DNA of 64,000 nucleotides from Piscinibacter sp943370595 (GTDB taxonomy: Bacteria > Pseudomonadota > Gammaproteobacteria > Burkholderiales > Burkholderiaceae_C): assembly GCA_943370595.1 (NCBI GenBank), contig CALRRO020000010.1, forward strand, positions 124,001 through 188,000, read 5' to 3'. This document shows positions 1 through 9,112 of the stretch, piece after piece (position 1 is the first letter of the stretch; each line of letters begins with the position of its first letter). Both the position numbers and the translations under genes were made by a program. The notes beneath the pieces are model-generated. The model was not told where the DNA came from, did not search any database, and worked only from the letters and a program-made list of their open reading frames with translations.

Positions 1-20
1 GCTTCACGGAGACACTCACG

Positions 21-902
21 ATGGCACGCAAGGGCATCATCCTCGCCGGCGGCTCCGGCACGCGGCTGCACCCGGCCACGCAGGTGGTCAGCAAGCAGCT
101 GCTGCCGGTGTATGACAAGCCGATGGTCTACTACCCATTGACCACGCTGATGCTTGCCGGCATCCGCGAGATCCTGATCATCAGCACGCCGCAGGACCTG
201 CCCCGCTACGAGGCGCTGCTCGGCGACGGCGCGCGCTGGGGGCTGGACCTTCGCTACTGCGTGCAGCCCAGCCCCGACGGCCTGGCGCAGGCCTTCATCC
301 TCGGCCGCGACTTCCTTGCCGGCGAATGCAGCACCCTGGTGCTGGGCGACAACATCTTCTATGGCCACGACCTGCAGCCGCTGCTGCTGAAGGCGTCGAC
401 GCAGCGCAGCGGCGCCAGCGTCTTCGCCTACCACGTGCACGACCCGGAGCGCTACGGCGTGGTCGAGTTCGATGCCGCGCAGCGCGCCATCAGCATCGAG
501 GAGAAGCCGAAGCAGCCGCGCAGTGCCTACGCCGTCACCGGCCTGTACTTCTACGACCCGCAGGTCTGCGACATCGCCGCCGACATCCGGCCGAGCGCGC
601 GCGGCGAACTCGAGATCACCGACGTCAATGCGCGCTACCTCGCACAGGGCCAGCTCAACGTCGAGATCATGGGCCGCGGCTATGCCTGGCTGGACACCGG
701 CACGCACGACAGCCTGCTCGAGGCCGGTCAGTTCATCGCCACGATCGAACGCCGCCAGGGCCTGAAGGTGGCCTGCCCGGAAGAGATCGCGTTCCGCTCA
801 GGCTGGATCGACGCCGCACAGCTGCAGGCGCTGGCCGCACCGCTGGCCAAGAGCAGCTATGGCCAGTACCTGACCCGGCTGCTGAAGGACAAGGCGTTCT
901 GA
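21..902 (+). CDS. rfbA: Glucose-1-phosphate thymidylyltransferase (RmlA/RfbA)
   Basis: This enzyme makes dTDP-glucose from dTTP and glucose-1-phosphate, the first step of dTDP-L-rhamnose synthesis in the cytoplasm. The 293-residue length is usual for RmlA. The nucleotide-binding motif LAGGSGTRLHP lies at residues 8-18, GDNIFYG at 109-115 (metal/substrate loop) and EKPKQP at 161-166. A GGAG ribosome-binding site at 8-11 sits nine bases before the ATG. The stop overlaps the rfbC start in TGATG, so the two are translationally coupled. rfbB and rfbD are not in the window; since rmlBDAC is a common order they may lie just upstream, which is inference. Confidence 0.96.
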   Translation: MARKGIILAGGSGTRLHPATQVVSKQLLPVYDKPMVYYPLTTLMLAGIREILIISTPQDLPRYEALLGDGARWGLDLRYCVQPSPDGLAQAFILGRDFLAGECSTLVLGDNIFYGHDLQPLLLKASTQRSGASVFAYHVHDPERYGVVEFDAAQRAISIEEKPKQPRSAYAVTGLYFYDPQVCDIAADIRPSARGELEITDVNARYLAQGQLNVEIMGRGYAWLDTGTHDSLLEAGQFIATIERRQGLKVACPEEIAFRSGWIDAAQLQALAAPLAKSSYGQYLTRLLKDKAF

Positions 903-1453
903 TGAAAGTCACGCCGACCGACCTGCCCGAGGTGCTGGTGATCGAGCCTGCAGTGCATGGCGACGCCCGCGGATTCTTCATGGAGAGCTTCAACCAGCGT
1001 GCCTTCGATGCGGCCGTCGGCTCGCACGTCGATTTCGTGCAGGACAACCACTCGCGCTCCGCGCGCGGCGTGCTGCGCGGCCTGCACTTCCAGCTTCCGC
1101 CGCATGCGCAGGGCAAGCTGGTGCGAGTGACCCGCGGCGCGGTGTTCGATGTCGCCGTGGACATGCGCCGTGGCAGCCTGCGCTTCGGCCGCTGGGTCGG
1201 TGTCGAGCTGAGCGCCGACAATCACCGCCAGCTCTGGATCCCGCCTGGCTTCGCCCACGGCTTTCTGGTGATCTCGGACGAGGCGGACTTTCTCTACAAG
1301 ACCACCGACTACTACGCCCCCGAGTGCGAAGGTGCTGTGCGCTGGGACGATCCCACGCTGGCCGTGGCCTGGCCCGATGCCGGTGCTGCACCGCTGGTGT
1401 CGGCCAAGGATTCGGCTGCTCCGCCGTTTCGCGAGGCACGCAGCTTCGATTGA
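902..1453 (+). CDS. rfbC: dTDP-4-dehydrorhamnose 3,5-epimerase (RmlC/RfbC)
   Basis: This cupin enzyme epimerises dTDP-4-keto-6-deoxyglucose at C3 and C5, giving the immediate precursor of dTDP-rhamnose. The product is 183 residues, normal for RmlC. The family signature is clear: QDNHSRS at 47-53, then RGLHFQ at 59-64 containing the catalytic histidine (His62), and the tyrosine-rich YKTTDYY at 132-138. The ATG at 902 was chosen because it overlaps the rfbA stop and begins exactly at the conserved N-terminus; the same frame is open further upstream only as a shadow of rfbA. It supplies a rhamnose donor for the neighbouring polysaccharide genes. Confidence 0.96.
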   Translation: MKVTPTDLPEVLVIEPAVHGDARGFFMESFNQRAFDAAVGSHVDFVQDNHSRSARGVLRGLHFQLPPHAQGKLVRVTRGAVFDVAVDMRRGSLRFGRWVGVELSADNHRQLWIPPGFAHGFLVISDEADFLYKTTDYYAPECEGAVRWDDPTLAVAWPDAGAAPLVSAKDSAAPPFREARSFD

Positions 1454-1458
1454 CCGCG

Positions 1459-2271
1459 ATGGAACTGTCCCGGCTGCCGGCGCTCCCGCGCAAGCGCTCG
1501 CCGATGCGCATCCAGCGCTCGGTGCTGTTCGCGCTGGTGGTCCGCGAGCTCCGCGCGCGCATCCAGGGACGGTGGCTGAGCCTGCTGTGGATGGTCTTCG
1601 AGCCGCTGGCCCACGTGCTGGTGATCCTCGCTCTCTTCGGCTTCCGGACCCACGTCGTCTCCGCCAACGTCGAGTTCCCGGTTTTCCTCGTCACCGGTCT
1701 GCTGCCGTTCTTCATCTTCCGCAATCTGGCCCGGCGCCTGCCAGGCTCGATCACTGCCAACCGCGGCCTCTACGGCTACCGGCAGGTCAAGCCGCTCGAT
1801 GCGCTGGCCGCGCGCGCGATCATCGAACTGGGCCTGTACAGCGGCGTGTACCTCGTTGCGCTGGCCCTGCTGGGATGGCTGGGCTACCACTGGCTGCCCG
1901 TGGCACCCCTGGAGCTCATGGCCGTGAGCCTGGTTCTGGTGCTGCTGGGCGTGTCGCTGGGGCTGCTGTTCGCCATCGCAGCTCACAACCGCCCCAAGGT
2001 GGAAACACTGATCGGCATGGTGTTCACCGTCCTGTACCTGATGTCGGGCGTGATCTTTCCATTGCACTCGTTCTCCGCCAGCATTCGCAGCTGGCTGCTG
2101 TGGAACCCCGTGCTGCACCTGATCGAACTGTCGCGCCTGAACTTCATCACGAACTTCCGCCCGCTGGACGGCGTCAATCTGGCGTACCCGACGTTGTTCA
2201 TGCTGATCACGATGGCGCTGGCCCTGAGCCTGTACCGGCTCAACCGGCATGACCTGATCACTGTCGAATGA
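1459..2271 (+). CDS. Capsular polysaccharide ABC transporter permease (KpsM/ABC-2 type)
   Basis: Inner-membrane component of an ABC-2 polysaccharide exporter, which would pass the finished lipid-linked capsule chain across the cytoplasmic membrane. The 270-residue protein shows about six hydrophobic segments, an N-terminal cytoplasmic stretch with RELRARIQGRWL just before the first membrane helix, and WLLWNPVLHLIELSR, typical of KpsM/CtrC/Wzm permeases. The ATG at 1459 follows the rfbC stop by five bases; an ATG at 1504 is an alternative that would remove a short basic N-terminus. The ATPase partner starts ten bases after its stop. Confidence 0.9.
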   Translation: MELSRLPALPRKRSPMRIQRSVLFALVVRELRARIQGRWLSLLWMVFEPLAHVLVILALFGFRTHVVSANVEFPVFLVTGLLPFFIFRNLARRLPGSITANRGLYGYRQVKPLDALAARAIIELGLYSGVYLVALALLGWLGYHWLPVAPLELMAVSLVLVLLGVSLGLLFAIAAHNRPKVETLIGMVFTVLYLMSGVIFPLHSFSASIRSWLLWNPVLHLIELSRLNFITNFRPLDGVNLAYPTLFMLITMALALSLYRLNRHDLITVE

Positions 2272-2281
2272 ACGGGTCACG

Positions 2282-2962
2282 ATGCTGGCGCTGAACCATC
2301 TGACCAAGTGGTATCCATCTCCGCTCGGGCGCCGATACATCTTTCGCGACCTGAGCTTCGTCTTTCCGGACGGCGCGAACGTGGGCCTGATCGGCCGCAA
2401 CGGCGCAGGCAAGTCGACCCTCATGCGCCTGATCGGCGGCATCGACACGCCGAACGCGGGATCGATCGTCACGGATGCCCGCATCTCCTGGCCGGTGGGT
2501 CTGGCCGGCGGCTTCCAGGGGGCGCTCACCGCGCGCGAGAATGCGCAGTTCGTTTGTCGCGTCCACGGCGCGACGGGCAGCACGATGCGACGCATCATCG
2601 ACTTCGTCCAGGATTTCGCCGAGATCGGCGACTACTTCGACCTGCCGCTCAAGTCATACTCGTCGGGCATGCGCTCGAGAGTGGCGTTCGGCCTGAGCAT
2701 GGCGTTCGACTTCGACTACTACCTGATCGACGAGATCATGGCCGTGGGCGATGCGCAGTTCAAACTGAAGAGCAGCGAGTTGCTCCAAGAAAGGCTCAAG
2801 ACCTCGCGGCTCATTCTGGTATCGCACAACATGGCCGACATCATTCGCCACTGCAACCAAGTCGTCGTCGTCGACGGCGGCAACACGGTGCTTTACCCCG
2901 ACGTTCGCGTCGGCATCGGCGCTTACCAACGACAGACCACCCCTGCCTCCCAGAAACCATGA
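2282..2962 (+). CDS. Capsular polysaccharide ABC transporter ATP-binding protein (KpsT-like)
   Basis: ATPase that powers the KpsM-type permease encoded immediately upstream. At 226 residues it is the short KpsT/CtrD form without the extra C-terminal carbohydrate-binding domain found in some Wzt proteins, so chain-end recognition by that domain is not expected. Walker A is GRNGAGKST at 38-46, the signature is YSSGM at 126-130, Walker B is YYLIDE at 146-151, and a switch histidine (SHNM) lies near 181. The stop overlaps the next ATG in ATGA, indicating coupling with the KpsE-like gene. Confidence 0.93.
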   Translation: MLALNHLTKWYPSPLGRRYIFRDLSFVFPDGANVGLIGRNGAGKSTLMRLIGGIDTPNAGSIVTDARISWPVGLAGGFQGALTARENAQFVCRVHGATGSTMRRIIDFVQDFAEIGDYFDLPLKSYSSGMRSRVAFGLSMAFDFDYYLIDEIMAVGDAQFKLKSSELLQERLKTSRLILVSHNMADIIRHCNQVVVVDGGNTVLYPDVRVGIGAYQRQTTPASQKP

Positions 2963-4065
2963 TCGAGTTGAACTCGTTCACCTCCCGTCGCCTCCTGCTG
3001 GGGCTCATAGCGCTCCCCATGGCGCTGGCGCTGGTGTACTTCGGCATCATCGCGTCCGATCGCTACGTCAGTGAGTCGACAGTCGCACTGCAGCAATCCG
3101 GCAACGACGTCTCGGCGCTGCCGGGCGCTGCCCTGCTGCTGGCGGGCATCAATCCGCCCTCCCGCGAAGAGACGCTGTATCTCAAGCAGTACATCCATTC
3201 GCTCGGACTTCTGCAGCAACTCGATGCCAGGTTGAAGTTGCGCGCCCACTACGAGTCGCGCAAGCTCGATCTCGTGGCCTCGCTGTGGGGCACGGCAAGC
3301 CAGGAGAACTTCCTCGACTACTACCGCAGCCGCGTAGAGGTCACCATGGACGAGCTGTCGTCGACGCTGACCGTGCGTGTCCAGGGCTTCGATCCGAAGT
3401 TCGCGCACGAGCTCAACCAAGCGATCCTCGAAGAGAGCGAACGTTTCGTCAACGAGATGTCGCACAAGCTCGCGCGCGAAAAGCTCGGCTTCGCCGAGAC
3501 CGAGCTGGCCCGTGCCGGCGAGAAGCTGCAGCAGGCCAAGACGGAACTGCTCGCCTTCCAGGGAAAGAATCGCCTGCTCGACCCGACAGTCCAGGCGCAG
3601 GCCAGTGGCGCAATGGTCGCCGAACTGCAGGCCTCGATCACCAAGTCCGAGGCCGACCTGCGCGTTCTGCGCGGCTTCATGAACGACGACGCGTATCAGG
3701 TCAAGGCACTGCGCAGCCAGATCGATGCCACGCGCGCCCAGCTCGAAGTCGAGCGGGCGCGCGGCACCGGCAGCGGGCGCGGTGCAGACCGGTTGAATGT
3801 GCTGGCCATCGAGTTCGAGGGCCTGAAGACCAAAGCCGAGTTCGCTCTGGATGCCTACAAGCTGGCGCTCGGCGCCGTCGAGAACGCGCGCATCGACGCC
3901 ACCCGCAAGCTGAAGAACCTGGTGGTCATCGAACCGGCCACGCTGCCGCAGACCGCCGAGTACCCGCGTCGGATCTACAACCTCGCCACGCTGCTGGTGG
4001 TCTGCCTGCTGCTCTACGGCATCGTCCGCCTCATCATCGCCACCATTCGAGAACATCAGGACTGA
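2959..4065 (+). CDS. Capsule polysaccharide export inner-membrane protein (KpsE/CtrB-like)
   Basis: Periplasm-spanning adaptor of the polysaccharide co-polymerase type that connects the ABC transporter to the outer-membrane channel. The 368-residue protein has an N-terminal membrane helix (about residues 12-32), a long periplasmic portion with an extended heptad-rich region in the middle (rich in KLGFAETELA-type repeats), and a second hydrophobic segment near the C-terminus (about 340-360), the classical KpsE/Wzz topology. The start at 2959 overlaps the ATPase stop. The outer-membrane partner follows five bases downstream. Confidence 0.9.
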   Translation: MIELNSFTSRRLLLGLIALPMALALVYFGIIASDRYVSESTVALQQSGNDVSALPGAALLLAGINPPSREETLYLKQYIHSLGLLQQLDARLKLRAHYESRKLDLVASLWGTASQENFLDYYRSRVEVTMDELSSTLTVRVQGFDPKFAHELNQAILEESERFVNEMSHKLAREKLGFAETELARAGEKLQQAKTELLAFQGKNRLLDPTVQAQASGAMVAELQASITKSEADLRVLRGFMNDDAYQVKALRSQIDATRAQLEVERARGTGSGRGADRLNVLAIEFEGLKTKAEFALDAYKLALGAVENARIDATRKLKNLVVIEPATLPQTAEYPRRIYNLATLLVVCLLLYGIVRLIIATIREHQD

Positions 4066-4070
4066 GCCCC

Positions 4071-5846
4071 ATGTGCATCCAGATCCACGGCGCTTTGCGT
4101 GCTGTTGCTACGCTCGCACTCGGGTTGCTGCTCGCCCTGCCCGCCACGGCGCAGCTCGGCCTGGGCGAACCGCTGAACACCAGTCCGCGGGGCCTGACCG
4201 AGATTCCGCCGACGAGCCGGCCGCAGCCCATCGGCGCTGCGGCTTCTCAGCCGCAGGGCTCGCCGGCCGGCGGCATGCCATTGCCGAACGCCGGCGGCCC
4301 GGCATCGCTCAGCGCGCCGACGCCGATTCAGCCTGCGCTGCCGCCTGATCCGGCCACGGCGCTGCGGCCGATCGTTTTCGGCTCGCAGATATTCACCGGC
4401 CGCTTCGGCACCGAACCCTTCGCCGGCTTCAATCCTGACTACCAGATCGCCATCGGCGACAGGCTGACGGTGCGCATGTGGGGCGCGTTCACTTTCGATG
4501 CCGTGCTCGTGGTCGATGCCCAGGGCAACATCTTCGTCCCCAACGTCGGGCCGGTGGCGGTGGCCGGTGTTCGCAACGCCGAACTCGGCAAGCAGCTCGA
4601 GGGGCAGGTCAAGCGCACCTTCCGCAGCAATGTCGGCGTGTACGCGACGCTGGAAGCTGCACAGCCGGTCAAGGTCTACGTGACCGGCTTCGTGCGCGCA
4701 CCGGGCCTGTACGGAGGCCTGTCGTCGAACTCGGTGCTGTACTACCTCGACCGTGCCGGCGGCATCGACCCCGATCGCGGCAGCTACCTGCAGGTGGACG
4801 TCTTGCGCGCCGGGAAGAAGCGCGCGACCGTGAACCTCTACAAGTTCCTGCTCGACGGGCAGATCGATCCCCTCCAGTTGCAGGACGGGGACACACTGGT
4901 CGCGCTGCCACGCAAGCACATCGTTCAGGTTGGCGGCGAGGTGCTCAACCCCTACGTGTTCGAGTTCGATCGGCCCAGCGTCAGCGGCAGCGAACTGCTG
5001 GCGGTCGCCCGGCCGCGTCCCGGAGCGACCCACCTGAGCATCGTGCGCAATGTCGGCGCTCAGCGGCGCAGCGAGTACCACGCGCTGGTGGACGCCGAAC
5101 GCGTGATGATCCAGGACGGCGACGAAGTCACCATCACCTCCGACAAGTACCAGGGGACCATCCTCGTGCGCGTCGAAGGTGCCCACCTGGGGGAGCGCAC
5201 GCTCGTCATGCCCTACGGCTCCCAGCTGAAGGATGCGCTGGTGCGGCTGAAGCCAGCACCCCAGGCGCGCGTCGAGGCGCTCCAGTTGTTCCGACGCTCG
5301 GTGGCGCTTCGGCAGAAGGAGTTGATCGAAGCTTCCCTGCGCAGCCTGGAAACCTATGCGCTGACCGCCCGATCGGCCACCAGCGAGGAAGCCGCCCTGC
5401 GCAGCCGGGAGTCGCAACAGATCCTCGAGTTCATCGATCGCGCGCGCAACGTGCAGCCGCGCGGCCAGGTCATCCTCGCCCAGGGCACGGAGTCCGGAGA
5501 TCTGCTGCTCGAAGACGGTGACCTGATCCGCATTCCGGAGCGCAGCCACCTCGTGCTCGTCAGCGGCGAGGTCATCTTCCCGAACGCGCTGGCCTTCGAC
5601 AGCAAGGCCGGAGCCGAGGAATACGTGTCTCGCTCCGGTGGCTACACCCAGGGTGCCGACCGCGCCAAGGTGCTGGTCGTCCGGCAGGACGGCACCATCG
5701 CCGAGGCGCGTAACGTCGCCCTGCAGCCGGGGGACGAGATCATGGTGATGCCCAAGATCGAGACCAAGAGCGTCGAGCTGACGCGCGGCATCACGCAGAT
5801 CCTCTACCAGATCGCGGTCGCGGCCAAAGTGCTGTTCAACCTCTGA
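4071..5846 (+). CDS. Polysaccharide export outer-membrane protein with SLBB domains (KpsD/Wza-like)
   Basis: Outer-membrane translocon component through which the capsule chain leaves the cell. The 591-residue protein begins with a signal peptide (LLLALPATAQ, cleavage near residue 27) that lacks a lipobox cysteine, as in KpsD rather than Wza. A Pro/Gly-rich spacer leads to the poly-export domain (about 110-210, YQIAIGDRLTVRMWGAF), followed by several SLBB-type repeats marked by VTGFVRAPGLY, VGGEVLNPYVF and VSGEVIFPNAL. It completes the exporter set with the three preceding genes. The ATG at 4071 is the one that begins the signal peptide; the frame upstream is a shadow of the KpsE gene. Confidence 0.92.
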   Translation: MCIQIHGALRAVATLALGLLLALPATAQLGLGEPLNTSPRGLTEIPPTSRPQPIGAAASQPQGSPAGGMPLPNAGGPASLSAPTPIQPALPPDPATALRPIVFGSQIFTGRFGTEPFAGFNPDYQIAIGDRLTVRMWGAFTFDAVLVVDAQGNIFVPNVGPVAVAGVRNAELGKQLEGQVKRTFRSNVGVYATLEAAQPVKVYVTGFVRAPGLYGGLSSNSVLYYLDRAGGIDPDRGSYLQVDVLRAGKKRATVNLYKFLLDGQIDPLQLQDGDTLVALPRKHIVQVGGEVLNPYVFEFDRPSVSGSELLAVARPRPGATHLSIVRNVGAQRRSEYHALVDAERVMIQDGDEVTITSDKYQGTILVRVEGAHLGERTLVMPYGSQLKDALVRLKPAPQARVEALQLFRRSVALRQKELIEASLRSLETYALTARSATSEEAALRSRESQQILEFIDRARNVQPRGQVILAQGTESGDLLLEDGDLIRIPERSHLVLVSGEVIFPNALAFDSKAGAEEYVSRSGGYTQGADRAKVLVVRQDGTIAEARNVALQPGDEIMVMPKIETKSVELTRGITQILYQIAVAAKVLFNL

Positions 5847-5895
5847 TGTCCGGCTCCTGAGCCGTCCGCCCCTCTCACGTCGACAGGATGTTCCG

Positions 5896-8800
5896 TTGAG
5901 CAACGCCACCCCCAAGAGCGCCGTCATTTCGATCCAGGATCGCGGTCGGCCCTTCTACTTCGTCTTCCCCAGCGCCGAAGACCACATCCTCGCAACCATG
6001 CAGGAGACCGGTGGCTTCTACGAACTGCAGATGCTTCGCGCGCTGCAGACGGTGCTCAAGCCCGGTGACCACGTGCTGGACGTAGGCGCCAACGTCGGCA
6101 CGCACTCGGTGTACTTCGCGGGTGTGGCGGACTGCCAGGTGACCGCCTTCGAGCCGGTTCCGGCCATCGCCGAAGTGCTGAAGGAGAACTGCCGCATCAA
6201 TGGGCTGGCGCAGCGGATCGACGTGCACGCCGAGGCGGTCGGCAGTGCTCCCGGTGTCGCCCAGGTGATCGGCACGGACGAGAAGAACTCAGGCGCGACA
6301 CGTCTGGCCGAGTCGGCGACGGACGGGTTGCCCATGGTCTCGCTGGACTCGCTGCTGGAGCGGCTGGCTCCGGTTCGTGTGCTCAAGATCGACGTCGAAG
6401 GCATGGAGCTCGCGGTGATCCGGGGCGCTCGCGCGCTGCTCGATCGCGACCGCCCGGTGGTGGCCTGCGAATGCCTCAACAAGAGCGAGTTCGAAGCGCT
6501 CGACGGCCAGATGCGCCCGCTGGGCTATGTCGGCTGCAATGTGTTCAACGCCAGCCCCACCTACATCTTCCTGCCCGTGCAGGACCTGGTGCAGCGGCCC
6601 GAACTGCAGGCACTGCTCGCGGCCTCGCTGTTGACCGTCCGCGAAGACTCGCGCGTCGCCTTGCGCCAGGCCCGTTCGGCCGTGCGCAGCGCCGACGAGT
6701 CTGCCAAGTCGATTGCCGAACTGCGCAAGCTCCAGCAGGCCGAGCTGAACACGCGCACGCAGCAGGAACTGAAGGCACTGAGCGATCGACTCGACCGCAG
6801 CGACAGGCAACTCTCGGAGCTGAATGCGCTGTCGCAGCGCATCGGCGCGCTGGAGGAACAGTCGAAGCGACTGGGCGAACTGGACGCGCAGATGCGCGAC
6901 ATCGCCTCGACGGGGCAGTTCACCCGCGCCAAGCTCGCGACGATGTCAGACGACGTGGTGCGCGCAGCACGCACGCAGAGCGAAAACGCACGCCAGCTCG
7001 CGGAATCGATCGAAGCCGTTCGACTCGAGCATGGTCTTCTCTCCAAGGACTACCAGCGTCGGATGACGCGTGCCGAACGTCGTTTCGACAAGCTGATGAC
7101 CGGCCGGGTGTTCGGCACGCTGCGGCGCTTCAAGAACTTGCTGCAGCGGTTCGGTCTGATGCGCGCCGCCGACGCCCCGGCGGCGCCGGTTCAGCCACCG
7201 CCCCGTGCAGCCCCGGCCGGCGCCGTGCCGGCACCCGCGGCCGCGCCCAGGGTGTCCTCGCCGGCGCCTCAGGTGTCGCCGGTGCCTCAGGTGTCGCCGG
7301 TGGCTGCGCCCGCTCCGGCGTCGGCAGCCCCTGCGCCGACGCAGGGCGCCGCCGCGCCGCCTGCCCCGGTGGTGGTCGACACCTCCTCGCCCGACGCACC
7401 CCTGACCCGACCCGACAAGGTGCGCCTGGCCGGCGTGGCCTACATGTCGCGCCCTGTCGGAGGGGTCAGGGGCCATCTCGAGACTGTCTCGGGCCAGCCG
7501 CTGATCAGCGTGATCATGACCGCGTACAACACGGGGTCCCTGATCGAGCCGGCCATCAGGTCGATCACCGCGCAGACCTGGACCAATCTCGAGCTGATCG
7601 TCGTCGACGACTGCAGCAGCGACGACACTCGTGACATCGTCGGGCGACTGGCAGCAGCAGATCCGCGCATCCAGCTCTATTGCTTCGGTGACAACCGTGG
7701 CACCTACTTCTGCAAGAACTTCGGCATCACGCGCTCATCCGGCGTGGCCGTGACGTTCATGGACAGCGACGACACGTCGGACCCGAACCGTCTTGTCTTG
7801 CAGTACGAGTCGCTGAACCGACCGGGCATCGCGGTCAGCACCTGCAACCACATCCGGGTCGATACCGACGGCAAGACGATCGAGATCAACGGCGTGACGG
7901 AGCGGATCGCCTACATCAGCCAGATGATCAAGCGCTCGGTGATCCGCGAAGTGGGTTACTTCGACACCATCCGCACCTCGGCCGACGACGAGATCTTGCG
8001 GCGGATCAAGGCCACCTACGGCGCCGAGTCGCACTCCAACGTCAAACGCGTGCTGTACACCGCGCTGCTTCGCGAAGGGTCGCTGACGCGCGACCCGGAG
8101 AACGCGATCAACTTCATCGAGCCGCGGCGCGAGAACCAGAGCTTCCTGTCGCCGCAACGGCGGCACTACGCGGCCATGGTGACACGTTGGCACGAGTCCC
8201 TCTCGCAGAAGAACTTGCGGCCCTACATGCCCTTCCCGGTGGTGCGTCGCCCGTTCCCGGTGTACGGAAAGCTGGTCGTGGCGCCGGGCCGTTACGACCA
8301 CAACGCGATCTCTGCCTGCATCGCGAGCTACCCGCCACGGCGCGACAAGCTGCGCGAGGTGGTCGCCCGACTGCTGCCGCAGGTCGATCAGCTGCACGTG
8401 TACCTCAACGAGTACGAGGAAGTGCCTGACTTCCTTCGCCACTCGCGCATCTCGGTCGAGCTCGGCAGCACGGCGCGCAATCTGCGCGACAACGGCAAGT
8501 TCCACTTCATGCAGACCTTGCCCGCCGGCTTCGTGCTGACGGTGGACGACGACATCGCCTACCCGCCGGACTACGTCGAGACCCTCGTTCGCAAGGTCGA
8601 GTTCTACGAGCGCCGCGCGGTGGTCGGACTGCACGGCACGATCTTCGCGAAACCGATCCGCAACTACTTCCGCGGTCGCACGGTCTATCACTTCGAGCAC
8701 GAGCTGGGCAACGACGTCGTCGTCAATCAGCTGGGAACGGGAACGGTGGCGTTCCATACCGACCTGATCCGGCCTGACATCAACGAGTTCAAGACCACCG

Positions 8801-9102
8801 GGATGGCCGACGTGTGGCTGGCCCTAGCCTGCAAGCGCCTCGCGGCGCCCATGATCGCCATCGAGCGGCCCGCAGGCTTCCTGCAGTCGCTGGGCGTGGA
8901 GGAAACCACCTTGTTCCGCGAGTTCCGCAAGGATGATTCCCGCCAGACCAAGCTGGTGCGTTCGGTCGAGCCCTGGAACGAGGATATCGCCGGAGACCTC
9001 GGTTCGATTCTCGGCACGCGCGAGCACGAGTACGGTGCCGCGTTCGCGCGGCTGCTGCCGCGCCCGGCGCCGCCGTCCACGGCGACGCCCGCAGAAGGCT
9101 GA
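5896..9102 (+). CDS. FkbM methyltransferase / coiled-coil / GT2 glycosyltransferase fusion protein
   Basis: A 1068-residue multidomain protein. Residues about 30-215 form an FkbM-type SAM-dependent methyltransferase (VLDVGANVG at 60-68, later LKIDVEGMELAVI). Residues about 225-400 are a Glu/Arg/Gln-rich coiled coil, and about 425-510 is a Pro/Ala linker with a short tandem repeat. A GT2 glycosyltransferase starts at residue 536 (ISVIMTAYN, then IVVDDCSSDD and FMDSDD). From about 790 to the end is a second GT-A-like region with TVDDDIAYPPDY (DDD at 884-886). The start is a TTG at 5896; no ATG is available in frame at that position. Linking O-methylation to sugar transfer suggests chain modification or termination, which is inference. 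Confidence 0.85.
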   Translation: MSNATPKSAVISIQDRGRPFYFVFPSAEDHILATMQETGGFYELQMLRALQTVLKPGDHVLDVGANVGTHSVYFAGVADCQVTAFEPVPAIAEVLKENCRINGLAQRIDVHAEAVGSAPGVAQVIGTDEKNSGATRLAESATDGLPMVSLDSLLERLAPVRVLKIDVEGMELAVIRGARALLDRDRPVVACECLNKSEFEALDGQMRPLGYVGCNVFNASPTYIFLPVQDLVQRPELQALLAASLLTVREDSRVALRQARSAVRSADESAKSIAELRKLQQAELNTRTQQELKALSDRLDRSDRQLSELNALSQRIGALEEQSKRLGELDAQMRDIASTGQFTRAKLATMSDDVVRAARTQSENARQLAESIEAVRLEHGLLSKDYQRRMTRAERRFDKLMTGRVFGTLRRFKNLLQRFGLMRAADAPAAPVQPPPRAAPAGAVPAPAAAPRVSSPAPQVSPVPQVSPVAAPAPASAAPAPTQGAAAPPAPVVVDTSSPDAPLTRPDKVRLAGVAYMSRPVGGVRGHLETVSGQPLISVIMTAYNTGSLIEPAIRSITAQTWTNLELIVVDDCSSDDTRDIVGRLAAADPRIQLYCFGDNRGTYFCKNFGITRSSGVAVTFMDSDDTSDPNRLVLQYESLNRPGIAVSTCNHIRVDTDGKTIEINGVTERIAYISQMIKRSVIREVGYFDTIRTSADDEILRRIKATYGAESHSNVKRVLYTALLREGSLTRDPENAINFIEPRRENQSFLSPQRRHYAAMVTRWHESLSQKNLRPYMPFPVVRRPFPVYGKLVVAPGRYDHNAISACIASYPPRRDKLREVVARLLPQVDQLHVYLNEYEEVPDFLRHSRISVELGSTARNLRDNGKFHFMQTLPAGFVLTVDDDIAYPPDYVETLVRKVEFYERRAVVGLHGTIFAKPIRNYFRGRTVYHFEHELGNDVVVNQLGTGTVAFHTDLIRPDINEFKTTGMADVWLALACKRLAAPMIAIERPAGFLQSLGVEETTLFREFRKDDSRQTKLVRSVEPWNEDIAGDLGSILGTREHEYGAAFARLLPRPAPPSTATPAEG
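7266..7301 (+). repeat. Two tandem 18-bp repeats in the Pro/Ala linker of the fusion gene
   Basis: Two identical adjacent 18-base units (7266-7283 and 7284-7301) encode PQVSPV twice within the proline-rich linker between the coiled coil and the glycosyltransferase domain. Such in-frame units can vary in number by slippage without disturbing the flanking domains. This is seen directly in the sequence; any variation between strains is inference. Confidence 0.85.
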
Positions 9103-9112
9103 GGAGCATCTC

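Noticed and set aside
4056..5927. 623-codon minus-strand open frame opposite the outer-membrane exporter gene
   Set aside because: Antisense to a convincing SLBB protein; its His/Gly/Gln/Arg-rich content is the usual product of G/C-rich third positions.
7201..7380. Repeat-rich stretch considered as a CRISPR-like or non-coding repeat
   Set aside because: The repeats are 18-bp, directly adjacent, in frame, and encode a Pro/Ala linker within a long coding region.
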